This document shows, piece by piece, positions 10,996-24,863 of a stretch of DNA of 64,000 nt; within the stretch, counting starts at the first letter, position 1; each line of letters begins with the position of its first letter. Source of the DNA: Aristophania vespae (GTDB taxonomy: Bacteria > Pseudomonadota > Alphaproteobacteria > Acetobacterales > Acetobacteraceae); contig NZ_CP047652.1 of assembly GCF_009906835.1 (NCBI RefSeq), positions 1,171,001 to 1,235,000 of the forward strand. Reading direction: 5' to 3'. The notes under the pieces were generated by a model, which was given only the letters and a program-made list of their open reading frames with translations, was not told the origin of the DNA and ran no database searches. The position numbers were made by a program, and so were the translations under genes.

Positions 10996-11910
10996 ATGAC
11001 TAACTTTTCGACACTACCCCCTGTACGTGGCCGTTTAAAAAGTAATGTAGCTTTAGGCCCCAGAACATGGTTTCGTTGCGGAGGGCAGGCTGATTGGCTT
11101 TTTGTGCCAGAAGACATTCAGGATCTTGCGTTTTTTCTAGGTGAATGCCCACCAGAACTTTCACAAACAGTCTTAGGGGCCTGTTCTAACGTCATCATCC
11201 GTGATGGGGGCATTGAAGGCGTTGTTATTCGCCTCGCTGGTGGGTTTTCTGACATTATAAAAGACGATGACGGCCTTATTATAGGGGCAGCTACACTTGA
11301 TGTTAACATTGCAGAAAAAGCCGCTTCTTACGGTTTAGGCGGCTTAGAGTTTTTGGCAGGCATCCCTGGTTCTATTGGGGGCGCTGTTGCTATGAATGCT
11401 GGTGCTTATGGTGGTGAAATAGTTCAATGCCTGGATTGGATTGAATGCCTTGATAGACAAGGTAATTTAAAACGTTATCCGGCTTCTGCGTTAAATATGA
11501 GCTACCGCCATAGTGAGCTGCCAGAAAGAAGCATTGTTGTAAAAGCTCGTTTAAAAGCCACTCCTGAAGATCCAGAACTTATTAGACAGAAAATAACAGA
11601 AATTCGCACCGCCCGAGAAGACAGCCAACCTTTAAAAACCCGCACCGGAGGGTCTACTTTTCGTAATCCTGATGGCCATAAAGCATGGATGCTTATTGAT
11701 CAGGCAAAATGTCGGGGTCTAAAAATTGGGGACGCACAAATAAGCGAAAAACATTGTAATTTTATGCTTAATCTGGGAAAGGCAAGCAGTGCTGAGCTGG
11801 AATTACTTGGTGAGACAGTAAGACAAAGAGTATTTGATCAAACTGGCATTTCGCTTCAATGGGAAATAAAGCGTATTGGACGCAACTTGCCAGTTTCAAA
11901 TAAATTGTAA
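10996..11910 (+). CDS. murB: UDP-N-acetylenolpyruvoylglucosamine reductase MurB
   Basis: FAD-dependent oxidoreductase reducing UDP-GlcNAc-enolpyruvate to UDP-MurNAc with NADPH. The protein is 304 residues, of the short type lacking the E. coli C-terminal extension. Visible signatures are ALGPRTWFRCGG near the start, the FAD-binding LGACSNVIIRDGG, the GIPGSIGGAVAMNAGAYG loop, the TGGSTFRNP segment with the catalytic Ser, and EKHCNFMLN. It lies 11 nt after murC in the same orientation and feeds it substrate. Confidence 0.96.
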   Translation: MTNFSTLPPVRGRLKSNVALGPRTWFRCGGQADWLFVPEDIQDLAFFLGECPPELSQTVLGACSNVIIRDGGIEGVVIRLAGGFSDIIKDDDGLIIGAATLDVNIAEKAASYGLGGLEFLAGIPGSIGGAVAMNAGAYGGEIVQCLDWIECLDRQGNLKRYPASALNMSYRHSELPERSIVVKARLKATPEDPELIRQKITEIRTAREDSQPLKTRTGGSTFRNPDGHKAWMLIDQAKCRGLKIGDAQISEKHCNFMLNLGKASSAELELLGETVRQRVFDQTGISLQWEIKRIGRNLPVSNKL

Positions 11911-11962
11911 AATGACTAGATAAAATTGATCCTGAGATCTGATAACCATTTTTGGGGCAAAT

Positions 11963-12943
11963 ATGACTGGTGCGTCACATAATAAAAAAACCTCACACCC
12001 TTTGAAGGTTGCCGTCCTTATGGGAGGCATTTCCAGCGAAAGAGAAATCAGCCTGACAAGTGGTAAGGCCGTTAAAACAGCCCTTAGTCACATTGGCCAT
12101 GACGCCCATGCAATAGATGTTAATTCTGACATCATCGAGACTATCACAAGCCTAAAAACTCTTAAGCCCGACGTTGTTTTTAACGCGCTCCATGGGCCTG
12201 GAGGAGAAGATGGCACCATCCAGGCTTTACTTGAGTGGCTTAAATTACCTTATACCCATTCTGGCGTTCTGGCTTCAGCCACTGCCATGGATAAAGCGGC
12301 AAGCCGTTTAGCCTTTGCTGCGCATAATTTACCAATCGCTCGCGGAATGGTCCTAACGCCTCAAGAGCTTGCTATGTCCGACCCGCTGGATCGCCCCTAT
12401 GTGATCAAACCAGTTTCGGAAGGGTCATCTGTAGGGGTGACAATTTTACAACCAGGTGAATCCCGTCGCACTGAAATTGCCAATTCATGGGATCATGGAA
12501 AGCAAATTTTAGTAGAAGAATATATTCCTGGCCGTGAACTTACAGTTGGCGTACTGCGTGATACAGCTTTGGCCGTTACAGAAATTTTGCCCCTTTCAGG
12601 TGATTTTTACGATTTTGGTGCAAAATATCAAACTGGCGGCTCACGTCATATTATACCAGCTAATCTTCCTCCGCAGATCACAGAAAAAGCTTTTTACTAT
12701 GCGTGTCAGGCACATAATGCCTTAGGGTGCCACGGCGCCAGCAGAACTGATTTTCGTTATGATGAGCAGACAGATCGTCTAGTTATTTTAGAGGTTAATA
12801 ACCAACCTGGTATGACTCCAACATCTTTATTACCAGAACAAAGCGCTTGGCGGGGTCTTTCTTACGAATTATTATGTGATTGGATGGTAAAAGAAGCACT
12901 TGCGCTTAATACGCAACCTATTTTAAGCCTTTTAGAGAAGTAA
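11963..12943 (+). CDS. ddl: D-alanine--D-alanine ligase
   Basis: ATP-grasp enzyme joining two D-alanines, the substrate for MurF. The 326-residue protein starts its first domain with VAVLMGGISSEREISL and has the HGPGGEDGTIQ segment, the ATP-grasp lysine/serine loop KPVSEGSSVG near residue 148, and the metal-binding EVNNQPGMTPTSL at the end. It is embedded between murB (52 nt upstream) and ftsQ (12 nt downstream), as expected of a ddlB-type gene in the cluster. Confidence 0.95.
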   Translation: MTGASHNKKTSHPLKVAVLMGGISSEREISLTSGKAVKTALSHIGHDAHAIDVNSDIIETITSLKTLKPDVVFNALHGPGGEDGTIQALLEWLKLPYTHSGVLASATAMDKAASRLAFAAHNLPIARGMVLTPQELAMSDPLDRPYVIKPVSEGSSVGVTILQPGESRRTEIANSWDHGKQILVEEYIPGRELTVGVLRDTALAVTEILPLSGDFYDFGAKYQTGGSRHIIPANLPPQITEKAFYYACQAHNALGCHGASRTDFRYDEQTDRLVILEVNNQPGMTPTSLLPEQSAWRGLSYELLCDWMVKEALALNTQPILSLLEK

Positions 12944-12955
12944 TCTGTTTCTTAG

Positions 12956-13918
12956 ATGTATTCCGCCCCACCCCCTTCTAACCCCGCGCCAAGGCCCGTT
13001 GACGGTGATCGTCCTTCTCGCCTTTCGCTCTTTTGGAAACGGCATAAAGCCGGCCTAAGGCGCGGGTCAGTTCTGGTCATTATTTTGCTGACCTTAGGGG
13101 GTGGCAGCTGGATACTCTATAACATGCTTTCTGATGCTCAAATGGAGACAATTAGAAGGCAGCTTGAAAATATTGATCCCTTAAAAATTCGACATATTAT
13201 TATAAATGGCAATAATCTCACTGATAAAAACGATGTTATTGCTCAGTTAGATACACATACCGGGCAAACTTTATTTGGTTTTTCAGTTGAAGAAGCACGT
13301 CTTCGTATCAATAAACTCCCTTTTGTTGAGCACTCAACTGTTGAAAGACGATTACCTGATTCTATTGTTATCACTCTTACTGAACATCTTCCCATTGCTA
13401 TCTGGCAAACACACGGCCATTTTGTTTTAATTAACCAGGCCGGTGAGCGTATTTCGGAGCAGGAAATTTCGCGTAAAGATATAGCTATATTTCGCAAATT
13501 ACCTCTTGTCGTAGGTAATGGGGCTAATAATAATGCTGATACTATCATCATGCTTCTTAAGAACTATCCTTCCATCACATCTCGCACCCTAGCTCTGGTG
13601 CGTGTAGGTAATAGAAGGTGGAATATAGTTTTAAGAAATGGAGCAACAATTTTATTACCTGAAGGCGCTGAAGAGGCGGCTCTCAAACGCCTTGACAATT
13701 ATCAACAAAATTTCCGTCTTCTTGAACGTCCTCTTGCATCTGTTGATATGCGTTTAGCAGACAGAATGGTCATCCATCTTTCATCTGCTTCGCAAAATTC
13801 ATCAGCTGGATCAAACAATTCTGCAGTTACATCACATTCTTCGCCACTAAATCGCTCCTCATCGAAGGAGAAAGCACTTGCGCCATCTAATGCGGCCCTC
13901 ACTGAGAAAAAGCCTTAA
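12956..13918 (+). CDS. ftsQ: Cell division protein FtsQ
   Basis: Bitopic inner-membrane divisome protein. A proline-rich, basic cytoplasmic tail of about 35 residues is followed by one hydrophobic segment (roughly residues 38-60), then a POTRA-type domain containing IRHIIINGNNLT, and the FtsQ/DivIB domain with the conserved RRLPDSI element. The C-terminus is a low-complexity Ser/Asn-rich tail. The length is 320 residues. The stop overlaps the ftsA start by one base (TAATG), pointing to translational coupling. Sequence identity in this family is low, but position and domain layout are decisive. Confidence 0.93.
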   Translation: MYSAPPPSNPAPRPVDGDRPSRLSLFWKRHKAGLRRGSVLVIILLTLGGGSWILYNMLSDAQMETIRRQLENIDPLKIRHIIINGNNLTDKNDVIAQLDTHTGQTLFGFSVEEARLRINKLPFVEHSTVERRLPDSIVITLTEHLPIAIWQTHGHFVLINQAGERISEQEISRKDIAIFRKLPLVVGNGANNNADTIIMLLKNYPSITSRTLALVRVGNRRWNIVLRNGATILLPEGAEEAALKRLDNYQQNFRLLERPLASVDMRLADRMVIHLSSASQNSSAGSNNSAVTSHSSPLNRSSSKEKALAPSNAALTEKKP

Positions 13919-15255
13919 TGCCTTCTCTTCTTTATCCTTTCTCCAAGCCCCCTTCATCGTCTCTTACGGTAGAAAGAGAAAAAAAGGCAATTTTGCCTCT
14001 TTTACCAACAGAGAAACGCCCAGGCTTTGAGTGGCGATCTGGTATTAAAGCTGTTTTAGATATCGGCTCGACCAAAACAACATGCCTGATTGGCCGGGGC
14101 CTTCACAACGGATCCCTTCAGGTTTTAGGCTGGGGGTGGCGGCGCTCAGAAGGTATAAATTCTGGGGCTATTGTCGATACCAGACTGGCAGAAGCTGTCA
14201 TTAGAGCTGCTGTAGGCGATGCAGAAAAACAAACAGGCCGCCATGTTGATGATCTTATCGTCAATCTATCTTGCGGCAACCCGCTAAGCCATCATACAGA
14301 TGCTTCAATGATTGTTGGAGATCGGGAAGTTGTTGAAAATGATGTTCACCTCCTTATCGCAGATGCCCGGCAGCATATTTACAGAGAAGAACGCAATATT
14401 ATTCACACATTACCACTCGGTTTTAATGTTGATGAAACACAGGCTGTTCCTAACCCGTGCGGGCATCTTTGCCATAATTTATTAGGTAAATTTCATCTGA
14501 TAGATGCCAATGCTAGCGCCCTAAGAACTTTAAGTACTGTTTTACATAAGGCAGAATTACGCCTTTCTGGCTTGCTCTCAAGTCCATTTGCAGCTGGTTT
14601 AACAGTGCTGGATCATGATGAACGTGATTTGGGTGTAACCATTATCGAAATGGGCGCGGGCACAACATCTTTAGCTGTTTTTTCACATAATAAATTACTT
14701 CACACAGCCCAGTTACGTATTGGGGGGCACCATATTACCCGAGACATAGCTTCGGCGCTCAATGTGCATACTGATACCGCTGAATGGCTTAAAACCATGC
14801 ATGGTGCTGCACAATTCATATCTGAAGATGAAAATTACACCATTCGTCTCCCTGTCGGGCAAAATCGTACTGTTGAGAGAATTTCACGCATGCGCCTTAT
14901 CTCAATTATAGCGCCACGTGTTGAAGAAATTTTGGAAATGACTCGTCATAGCCTTGATAGTGCCGGGCTTGGACGCTTAGCTGATGGCCGTGTTGTTCTT
15001 ACTGGTGGGGCATCACTTTTAAGCGATATTGGCCCCGTTGCAGCAAGAATATTTGGACGACAAGTTCGCTTGGGAAAACCAATAAATGTTCATAACCTTC
15101 CTGAGAACTCATCTATTTCGGCTGGTTTCTCTACAGCAGCAGGCTTATTAGCATGGGCTGCAGGAGCAGAAGACCAGTTTTGTTTCTCAGAAAAGGAAAC
15201 ACAAGGCAGAACTTGGATGAATCGCCTTGTTAATTTCATCAGCAAGCATGTATAG
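13918..15255 (+). CDS. ftsA: Cell division protein FtsA
   Basis: Actin-like ATPase that tethers FtsZ filaments to the inner membrane. The phosphate-1 loop VLDIGSTKTTCLIG is near residue 45, after a longer than usual N-terminal extension of about 40 residues. The phosphate-2 region reads VTIIEMGAGTTSLAVF and the adenosine region VVLTGGASLLSDI. A short C-terminal amphipathic stretch (MNRLVNFISKHV) is consistent with a membrane-targeting helix. Total length is 445 residues. It precedes ftsZ by 62 nt. Confidence 0.95.
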   Translation: MPSLLYPFSKPPSSSLTVEREKKAILPLLPTEKRPGFEWRSGIKAVLDIGSTKTTCLIGRGLHNGSLQVLGWGWRRSEGINSGAIVDTRLAEAVIRAAVGDAEKQTGRHVDDLIVNLSCGNPLSHHTDASMIVGDREVVENDVHLLIADARQHIYREERNIIHTLPLGFNVDETQAVPNPCGHLCHNLLGKFHLIDANASALRTLSTVLHKAELRLSGLLSSPFAAGLTVLDHDERDLGVTIIEMGAGTTSLAVFSHNKLLHTAQLRIGGHHITRDIASALNVHTDTAEWLKTMHGAAQFISEDENYTIRLPVGQNRTVERISRMRLISIIAPRVEEILEMTRHSLDSAGLGRLADGRVVLTGGASLLSDIGPVAARIFGRQVRLGKPINVHNLPENSSISAGFSTAAGLLAWAAGAEDQFCFSEKETQGRTWMNRLVNFISKHV

Positions 15256-15317
15256 TGTTTCGCTAATAGATTTAATTACCTCCTTCCTCCACCTCTTTAC
15301 CGTTCGGAGCCGTTAAT

Positions 15318-16772
15318 ATGACACTGAACCTTACTCCAACGACCCCCGGTGTAAGTACCGTAAATCCTCCTCGAATTACGGTTGTTGGCGTAGGTGGTGG
15401 TGGTGGTAATGCCGTTGATAATATGATCTCCACCGATCTTAAAAGTGTGGAGTTCTTGGTCGCTAATACTGACGCTCAGCAACTGGCTAATTCCAATGCT
15501 GATATTCGTGTGCAGCTTGGCCCCACACTGACACGCGGTTTAGGTGCAGGCGCAAAACCTGACATTGGGCGCCAGTCGGCTGAAGAAGTTGAAGAAGAAA
15601 TTCGCCAACATCTAACAGGCGTAGATCTTGTTTTTATCACTGCTGGTATGGGCGGTGGCACGGGCACAGGCGCTGCTCCCGTTATTGCTCGTATTGCTCG
15701 TGAAAATGGGGCCTTAACGATTGGTGTTGTTTCCAAACCGTTTCAGTTTGAGGGAATGAGACGCTGCCGTGCTGCCGATGCAGGTATTATTGAGTTACAA
15801 AAATATGTGGATACATTAATCGTCATCCCTAATCAGAATCTTTTCAGCTGTGCAACACAAACGACGACTCTGATTGAAGCCTTTAAAATGGCTGACGATG
15901 TCCTTTATAAAGGCGTAAGAAGCATTACTGACCTGATGGTCGTTCCTGGAAAAATTAATCTGGATTTTGCCGATGTCAAAACCGTCATGGGTGAGATGGG
16001 CAAAGCCATGATGGGAACAGGTGCGGCTGATAGTGCTACAGATGGCCAAGACTGGGCGACAATGGCCGCTGAAAGAGCCATCTCTAACCCATTGCTGGAA
16101 GAGACATCTATTCGTGGGGCACGCGGGCTTTTAATTAATGTGACGGGTGGACCAGATCTAGGCCTGCATGACTATACCAACGTCATGGAACGCATTCGTG
16201 AAGAAGCACATGAAGAAGCCGAAATTATTGGTGGCTTACTCGTGCGTGACGATATGAGTGGAAGTATCCAAGTTTCTGTCGTTGCAACAGGCATTGCCAT
16301 GCAAAATGAAACAGCCTCTATACAGCCTCCTGCCGCCCCCGCCACCGCGGAAACAGCCTCTAAAACAGAGTCATCAGAGACAGAGAGTCCTCAGCCTAAA
16401 AAAGCTGAAGAAAAAAAAGAAGAACTTCATCAGACTGCGTCTCACGCGAACGCCGCTCAGTCAGAAGACGTCATTCGCCCTGCTATGCCACAGCCCGTCC
16501 CGCAGCCAAGGCCTGTAGAGACCAGAAGAGAAGACACTGAGCCAGAAGAACATACTGAACGTGAAAATGGCTTTTTTAGTCGCTTTTTTCGCAGTCGTTC
16601 AGCTGTTACAGAACAAAGAACCCAAAGAACATCGCCTTTTATACGACCACAACAAGAGCAAACACACTCAGTTTCACAACCAACGACAGACAATCCCCAC
16701 CAGCAAGAGTCTGCCGTTCAGCAAGATGAGGTTAATTTAGATATACCTGCTTATCTAAGACGACCTCAGTAA
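15318..16772 (+). CDS. ftsZ: Cell division GTPase FtsZ
   Basis: Tubulin-like GTPase that forms the Z ring. The N-terminal GVGGGGGNAVDNM and the tubulin signature GGGTGTGAAPVIA mark the nucleotide site. The T7-loop region falls near residue 210 (NLDFADVKTVM). A long, charged, low-complexity linker of about 140 residues, rich in Glu, Pro and Gln, leads to the conserved C-terminal peptide LDIPAYLRRP that binds FtsA and other partners. The length is 484 residues; the long linker is usual in alphaproteobacteria. The frame is intact. Confidence 0.97.
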   Translation: MTLNLTPTTPGVSTVNPPRITVVGVGGGGGNAVDNMISTDLKSVEFLVANTDAQQLANSNADIRVQLGPTLTRGLGAGAKPDIGRQSAEEVEEEIRQHLTGVDLVFITAGMGGGTGTGAAPVIARIARENGALTIGVVSKPFQFEGMRRCRAADAGIIELQKYVDTLIVIPNQNLFSCATQTTTLIEAFKMADDVLYKGVRSITDLMVVPGKINLDFADVKTVMGEMGKAMMGTGAADSATDGQDWATMAAERAISNPLLEETSIRGARGLLINVTGGPDLGLHDYTNVMERIREEAHEEAEIIGGLLVRDDMSGSIQVSVVATGIAMQNETASIQPPAAPATAETASKTESSETESPQPKKAEEKKEELHQTASHANAAQSEDVIRPAMPQPVPQPRPVETRREDTEPEEHTERENGFFSRFFRSRSAVTEQRTQRTSPFIRPQQEQTHSVSQPTTDNPHQQESAVQQDEVNLDIPAYLRRPQ

Positions 16773-16845
16773 TAAAACTGTAAAAATTATAGACTAGCGC
16801 CTAAGAGACAAAATAAAGTTGCTCTGGCGCTAGAAGGGGTTAAGG

Positions 16846-17784
16846 GTGGAAAATTATTTTCTACGTGCGCAGTCTGGACCTATTCAAACATTTGATAAAG
16901 GCTCAAAGCCGGCCATTGCACAGACAACCATTAAGAACCCGATTTTTTGCCGGGGCGTTGGCCTCCATAGTGGCAAAGATATAACTTTAAAGCTGCTTCC
17001 ATCAAAAGAAGAGTCTGGAATCCAATTTCAAAGGCTTGATCTTAAACACTCTTTGCCGTTTCGTCTTACTCCGCAAAGCGTTATTGGCACAAAACTTTCT
17101 ACTGTCATAGCGTCACCAGACTTTCCAGAAGCGCGAATTGCAACCATAGAACATTTAATGGCCGCGCTACATGCTTTGGAAATAGACAATATTTTAATAC
17201 AGGTTGATGGCCCAGAAATTCCTATTTTGGATGGTGCTGCCCTAAATTTTTTGTTTTTACTTAATTGTGCCGGTAGACAAAATTTAAAGGCCCCACGTCA
17301 TTTTATAAAAATATTACACCCATTGATGATTAAGGGTGAAAATGGCTCTTATGCCGCATTTAAACCACGAAAAAATCGTGAATTTAAACTAAAGATAGGA
17401 ATTAAATTCGATAATGATCTGATCGGGCAGCAATACATCAAATTTATTTTGCAAAAGGAAACCTTCACACAAGAAATAGCTTTTGCCCGCACTTTTGTCG
17501 ATTTTAAAGATATTGAAGCCTTAAAGAAACAGGGGCTAGCCCTGGGTGGGTCGCTTAAAAACGCACTTGTCTTTAAAGATAAGACAATACTCAATCCGGG
17601 CGGGTTACATACTCAGGACGAATTTGTCCGGCATAAGCTTCTTGACGCTATTGGCGATAGTTATTGTTTTGGCTATCAGATTATAGGAAAATTTGAAGGA
17701 TTTAAATCCGGGCACACCCTCAATAACCGGCTCTTAAAGGCCTTAGCAACACATAAAGAAACATGGAGGCTTATTTCTGAATAA
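16846..17784 (+). CDS. lpxC: UDP-3-O-acyl-GlcNAc deacetylase LpxC
   Basis: Zinc-dependent deacetylase performing the committed step of lipid A synthesis. Conserved blocks are visible: GVGLHSGKDI, the zinc-ligand helix TIEHLMAALHAL near residue 103, ILDGAALNF, the second zinc motif HKLLDAIGDSYCFG near residue 263, and the catalytic SGHTLNN near the C-terminus. The start is a GTG at 16846 behind an AAGG site. The length is 312 residues, as in the family. Its presence implies a lipid A-containing outer membrane. It follows ftsZ by 73 nt, the common alphaproteobacterial order. Confidence 0.95.
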   Translation: MENYFLRAQSGPIQTFDKGSKPAIAQTTIKNPIFCRGVGLHSGKDITLKLLPSKEESGIQFQRLDLKHSLPFRLTPQSVIGTKLSTVIASPDFPEARIATIEHLMAALHALEIDNILIQVDGPEIPILDGAALNFLFLLNCAGRQNLKAPRHFIKILHPLMIKGENGSYAAFKPRKNREFKLKIGIKFDNDLIGQQYIKFILQKETFTQEIAFARTFVDFKDIEALKKQGLALGGSLKNALVFKDKTILNPGGLHTQDEFVRHKLLDAIGDSYCFGYQIIGKFEGFKSGHTLNNRLLKALATHKETWRLISE

Positions 17785-17887
17785 TGAAAACTTGAGTCAT
17801 CAGAAAATCAATATAGTATTGATGGCTTAGTCTTTATAATGACCAAAGCCCTCTTCCTCCTGTTATCTTCCATGCTATAAGGCAGAT

Positions 17888-18988
17888 ATGGTTAGCATCA
17901 TCAAGCTTCACGCTGCAAAAAGTGTCTCCTCCCGTGCCGTTACCCTTGGTGTAAGCGGCCTAATCGGCTTGTCTTTTTTAAGCGGTTGTGCCGATGATGA
18001 CATGCAAAAAAGCGTCCCTAAAACTACGGACGCTGAAACACTCTATAATTACGGTGTCGATTCACTTCATGCTGGAAAATATAGGCTTGCCAGTGCGGAG
18101 TTTGAGTCACTCCAACAAAATTTTCCTTATTCAGGCTACACCGGAAATGCGGAGTTATTAGAAGGTTATTCCTATTATCTTCTAGGTGAGTATGCCCTTT
18201 CAGTTCAGCAGCTTGAACGCTACTTACAGCTGCACCCTACCAGCCCTGATGCTGCTTATGCCTATTACTTACGTGCACTTTGTTATTATGAACGAATTGG
18301 TATCGTATCACGTGACCAGCTAGGCACTCTTGAGGCTATGGATGCCTTGCAGGAAGTTATCACACGCTTTCCGCAAAGTTCCTATGCACGTGATGCTCAG
18401 TTAAAAATTGATCTTTGTCGTGACCATCTAGCTGGTAAAGAAATGCTTGTTGGTCGCTTTTACGAGCGTGAAAAAGACTATCAAGCAGCCCTTGGACGCT
18501 ATCAACGTGTTGTGCAGGACTTTCAGACCACAAATCACGTACCAGAGGCTTTGGAGCGTATTGTAGAAGTCAGTCTTCGCTTGGGCCTCGTAGATGAAGC
18601 CCGGCAAAATGCTGCTATTTTGGGTTATAACTACCCTGATAGTAAATGGTATCGTTTTGCTTATAACAAGCTTAAAAACCACCATCTCTTAACCAAAAAG
18701 ACGCGCAAACCGGGCGTTAAGAGCACTCGAAAACAAAAAAACCTGGCAGCTGCATCTCAAAAAGCTGTTTCAACAAAAACAGATGACATTGCCGCTGTTA
18801 CTATTCCCCCAATAGGCTCTCAGCACGCTCAAATCCCCGTGAAAAACACCGCTCATCAGGCGCAACAAGTTTCTACATTGCCGCCAAGCTCAAAACAAAT
18901 GCCCGATGAAAAAAATAATGGCGGCTTTTTTTCTTTTCTTGACCCCGTGGGTGATTTTTTCTCTGATATGTGGAATAAAATTTTCTAA
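17888..18988 (+). CDS. bamD: Outer membrane assembly lipoprotein BamD (ComL)
   Basis: Lipoprotein subunit of the BAM complex that inserts beta-barrel proteins in the outer membrane. It has an N-terminal signal with a lipobox LSGC at about residues 31-34, then TPR-like repeats (for example ETLYNYGVDSLHAGKYRLA and the ELLEGYSYYLLGEYALSVQQ-type repeat), which match the BamD solenoid. The C-terminal third (after about residue 275) is a low-complexity Lys/Gln/Ser-rich tail ending in an aromatic segment, longer than E. coli BamD. Its place between lpxC and recN matches other Acetobacteraceae and related orders. Confidence 0.92.
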   Translation: MVSIIKLHAAKSVSSRAVTLGVSGLIGLSFLSGCADDDMQKSVPKTTDAETLYNYGVDSLHAGKYRLASAEFESLQQNFPYSGYTGNAELLEGYSYYLLGEYALSVQQLERYLQLHPTSPDAAYAYYLRALCYYERIGIVSRDQLGTLEAMDALQEVITRFPQSSYARDAQLKIDLCRDHLAGKEMLVGRFYEREKDYQAALGRYQRVVQDFQTTNHVPEALERIVEVSLRLGLVDEARQNAAILGYNYPDSKWYRFAYNKLKNHHLLTKKTRKPGVKSTRKQKNLAAASQKAVSTKTDDIAAVTIPPIGSQHAQIPVKNTAHQAQQVSTLPPSSKQMPDEKNNGGFFSFLDPVGDFFSDMWNKIF

Positions 18989-19057
18989 AATCCCCCTCAT
19001 ATTTAAGGAGAAATGCCTGCGAAACGATTGTAACCACGTGATTTTAAGGTGCAAGCC

Positions 19058-22863
<3,806 letters not shown>

Positions 22864-22920
22864 ATATAGACCAATAACCATATTGGTTTTTTCTAAAACT
22901 TAGCTTGAAAACTGCTGATC

Positions 22921-24300
22921 ATGTATTTTTTATCCTCAAATCTTCATCCTTACTTAGTTTTTGCTATAGGAATTATCTTCACGATTGCCCTAATCGGGGT
23001 TTCTATTCTCATATCTCTGTCTGAGATTTCCTTTGCCGCCGCACGTGAATCTCGTATGCGAACCCTGGCAGAAGGCGGTGATATAAGGGCACAGTCTTTT
23101 TTAAAGCTGCGTCGTAATAGCGGCAAGGTTATGACCACCATTCAAATATGCCTAAATGGTGTGGGGGTTTTAGGGGGTGTTATTGGCGATGCCATGTTGA
23201 GCGACCCCATAGCGCTCTTTCTCAAAAATTTTGGCATAAATGACATACTTGCGGGAGAGTTGGGCTCTCTTATCGCCTTTATCTTGGTAACAGGCTTATT
23301 TGTTCTTTTTGCCGACCTACTCCCCAAAAGAGTAGCCATGAATGCACCTAACCAGGTTGCTTTAAAAATCTACTGGTTTCCTGCTCTTGCCTTAAAGTTT
23401 TTATATCCTGCCGTCTGGATCTTTTCGCACATATCAGACCTCATTTTAAAATTACTCCATATCCCAGCTGCTCCGCTGGTTGAGACAATGACACCCGAAG
23501 ATTTACGCGCTGTGCTGGCCGCAGGAACAGCATCGGGCGTTTTGCTTAAACAAGAACACCAAATGATCCAAAATGTCATGGCCTTGCAGGATCGTTCAGT
23601 GACATCAGCCATGACGCCACGTGATGAAATTGTTTTTTTAGAGGTTAGTGAGGGTCTGGAAAGCCAACGTGATAAAGTACGCGTGCGCCCTTATTCCCGC
23701 TACCCTCTTTGTGATGGTGGTTTGGACCATGTCATTGGCTCTATAAGGGCAGAAGACGTATTAGTGGCTATAGTTGATGAACCTCACGCGCATAAGACCG
23801 GAGATCAACATAAAAAAGGCCAAATTTTTCAAATGCGGCGAGATGTCCTTTCCCTGCCAGACACGCTTAATTTATGGGAAACTCTAGCTCAGTTTGATAC
23901 CCATGGCGCAGGATTTGCTCTGATAATCAATGAATATGGCCTGGTAGTTGGACTCATCACCTATAAAGACATTATGGGTGCGCTTATGGATGGTCTTGCA
24001 AACCCATTTGAAGAGCAGGCCATTGTCCGACGGGATCCTGATTCATGGCTGATTGATGGTGCCGCACCTATTGGCGATGTTGCCAGAGAGCTTGATATTC
24101 CACTTTTTGATGATGGACAGAATTTTGATACGATCGGCGGGTTTGTTATGCATCGCCTAAGAAGAATGGCACGCAAAGCAGATCGCATTGAAAATTCAGG
24201 CTTTTGCTTCGAAGTTGTCGATGTGGAAAGATTCCGCATTAACCAACTTCTTGTGACACGTATTTCTTCTCTCAAAAATAAGTCAAAAGAAAATCAATAA
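22921..24300 (+). CDS. CNNM/CorC-HlyC family membrane protein
   Basis: Predicted integral membrane protein of the hemolysin C/CorC family. A DUF21 (CNNM) transmembrane domain of about 190 residues with four hydrophobic segments is followed by a CBS-pair region (starting near MTPEDLRAVLAAG and MTPRDEIVFLEV) and a C-terminal CorC/HlyC transporter-associated domain (DSWLIDGAAPIGDVARELDIP). Relatives are linked to divalent cation efflux or homeostasis, usually magnesium; they are not true haemolysins. The substrate cannot be read from the sequence. It lies 57 nt after ligA and 2 nt before pncA, so it is probably cotranscribed with pncA. Confidence 0.9.
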   Translation: MYFLSSNLHPYLVFAIGIIFTIALIGVSILISLSEISFAAARESRMRTLAEGGDIRAQSFLKLRRNSGKVMTTIQICLNGVGVLGGVIGDAMLSDPIALFLKNFGINDILAGELGSLIAFILVTGLFVLFADLLPKRVAMNAPNQVALKIYWFPALALKFLYPAVWIFSHISDLILKLLHIPAAPLVETMTPEDLRAVLAAGTASGVLLKQEHQMIQNVMALQDRSVTSAMTPRDEIVFLEVSEGLESQRDKVRVRPYSRYPLCDGGLDHVIGSIRAEDVLVAIVDEPHAHKTGDQHKKGQIFQMRRDVLSLPDTLNLWETLAQFDTHGAGFALIINEYGLVVGLITYKDIMGALMDGLANPFEEQAIVRRDPDSWLIDGAAPIGDVARELDIPLFDDGQNFDTIGGFVMHRLRRMARKADRIENSGFCFEVVDVERFRINQLLVTRISSLKNKSKENQ

Positions 24301-24302
24301 CC

Positions 24303-24863
24303 ATGCCTATTTCACACATTGGCTGTGATGACGCATTACTTATTATAGACCTTCAAAATGATTTTCTTCCCGGAGGAGCACTAGCTGTTAAAAACGGTCA
24401 TGAGCTAGCGCCTCTGATTAATGACATTATAAAAAGGGGCTTTTCAACAGTCATTGCAAGCCGAGACTGGCACCCTCCCCATCATCAATCCTTTTCTACC
24501 CAAGGAGGGAAATGGGCTCAACATTGTGTTGCTGGTACACAAGGTGCAGAGTTTGACCCTCATTTAAATCTCACAAAGATAACGCATATTATCCATAAAG
24601 GGACTGATCCTAAATGTGAAAGTTACTCGGCTTTTGAAGACGAAAATGGCAGACCTACAGGATTAGAAGCTCTTTTAAAGGCCCGCTCAATTAAACGGGT
24701 CTTTTTATGTGGTCTAGCACTAGATTATTGCGTCAAAGCAACAGCCTTGGATGCTATAAAAGCTAAATTTGACACAGTCTTGCTCCACGATGCGACCCGT
24801 TCAATACATAAGCCAGAACTAACTTTAAATGATTTACAGAAAAAAGGCGTGAAGATTATTTAA
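24303..24863 (+). CDS. pncA: Nicotinamidase (PncA-like)
   Basis: Isochorismatase-fold hydrolase converting nicotinamide to nicotinate for NAD salvage. The catalytic triad is apparent: the Asp of LLIIDLQNDFLPGG, the Lys of IIHKGTDP, and the Cys of LALDYCVKA. Metal-ligand residues are in ASRDWHPPHHQSF. The 186-residue length is slightly shorter than E. coli PncA. It follows the CorC-like gene by 2 nt. A rho-independent terminator overlaps its stop codon. It supplies precursor for NAD, the cofactor of the nearby LigA, although that link is only circumstantial. Confidence 0.92.
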   Translation: MPISHIGCDDALLIIDLQNDFLPGGALAVKNGHELAPLINDIIKRGFSTVIASRDWHPPHHQSFSTQGGKWAQHCVAGTQGAEFDPHLNLTKITHIIHKGTDPKCESYSAFEDENGRPTGLEALLKARSIKRVFLCGLALDYCVKATALDAIKAKFDTVLLHDATRSIHKPELTLNDLQKKGVKII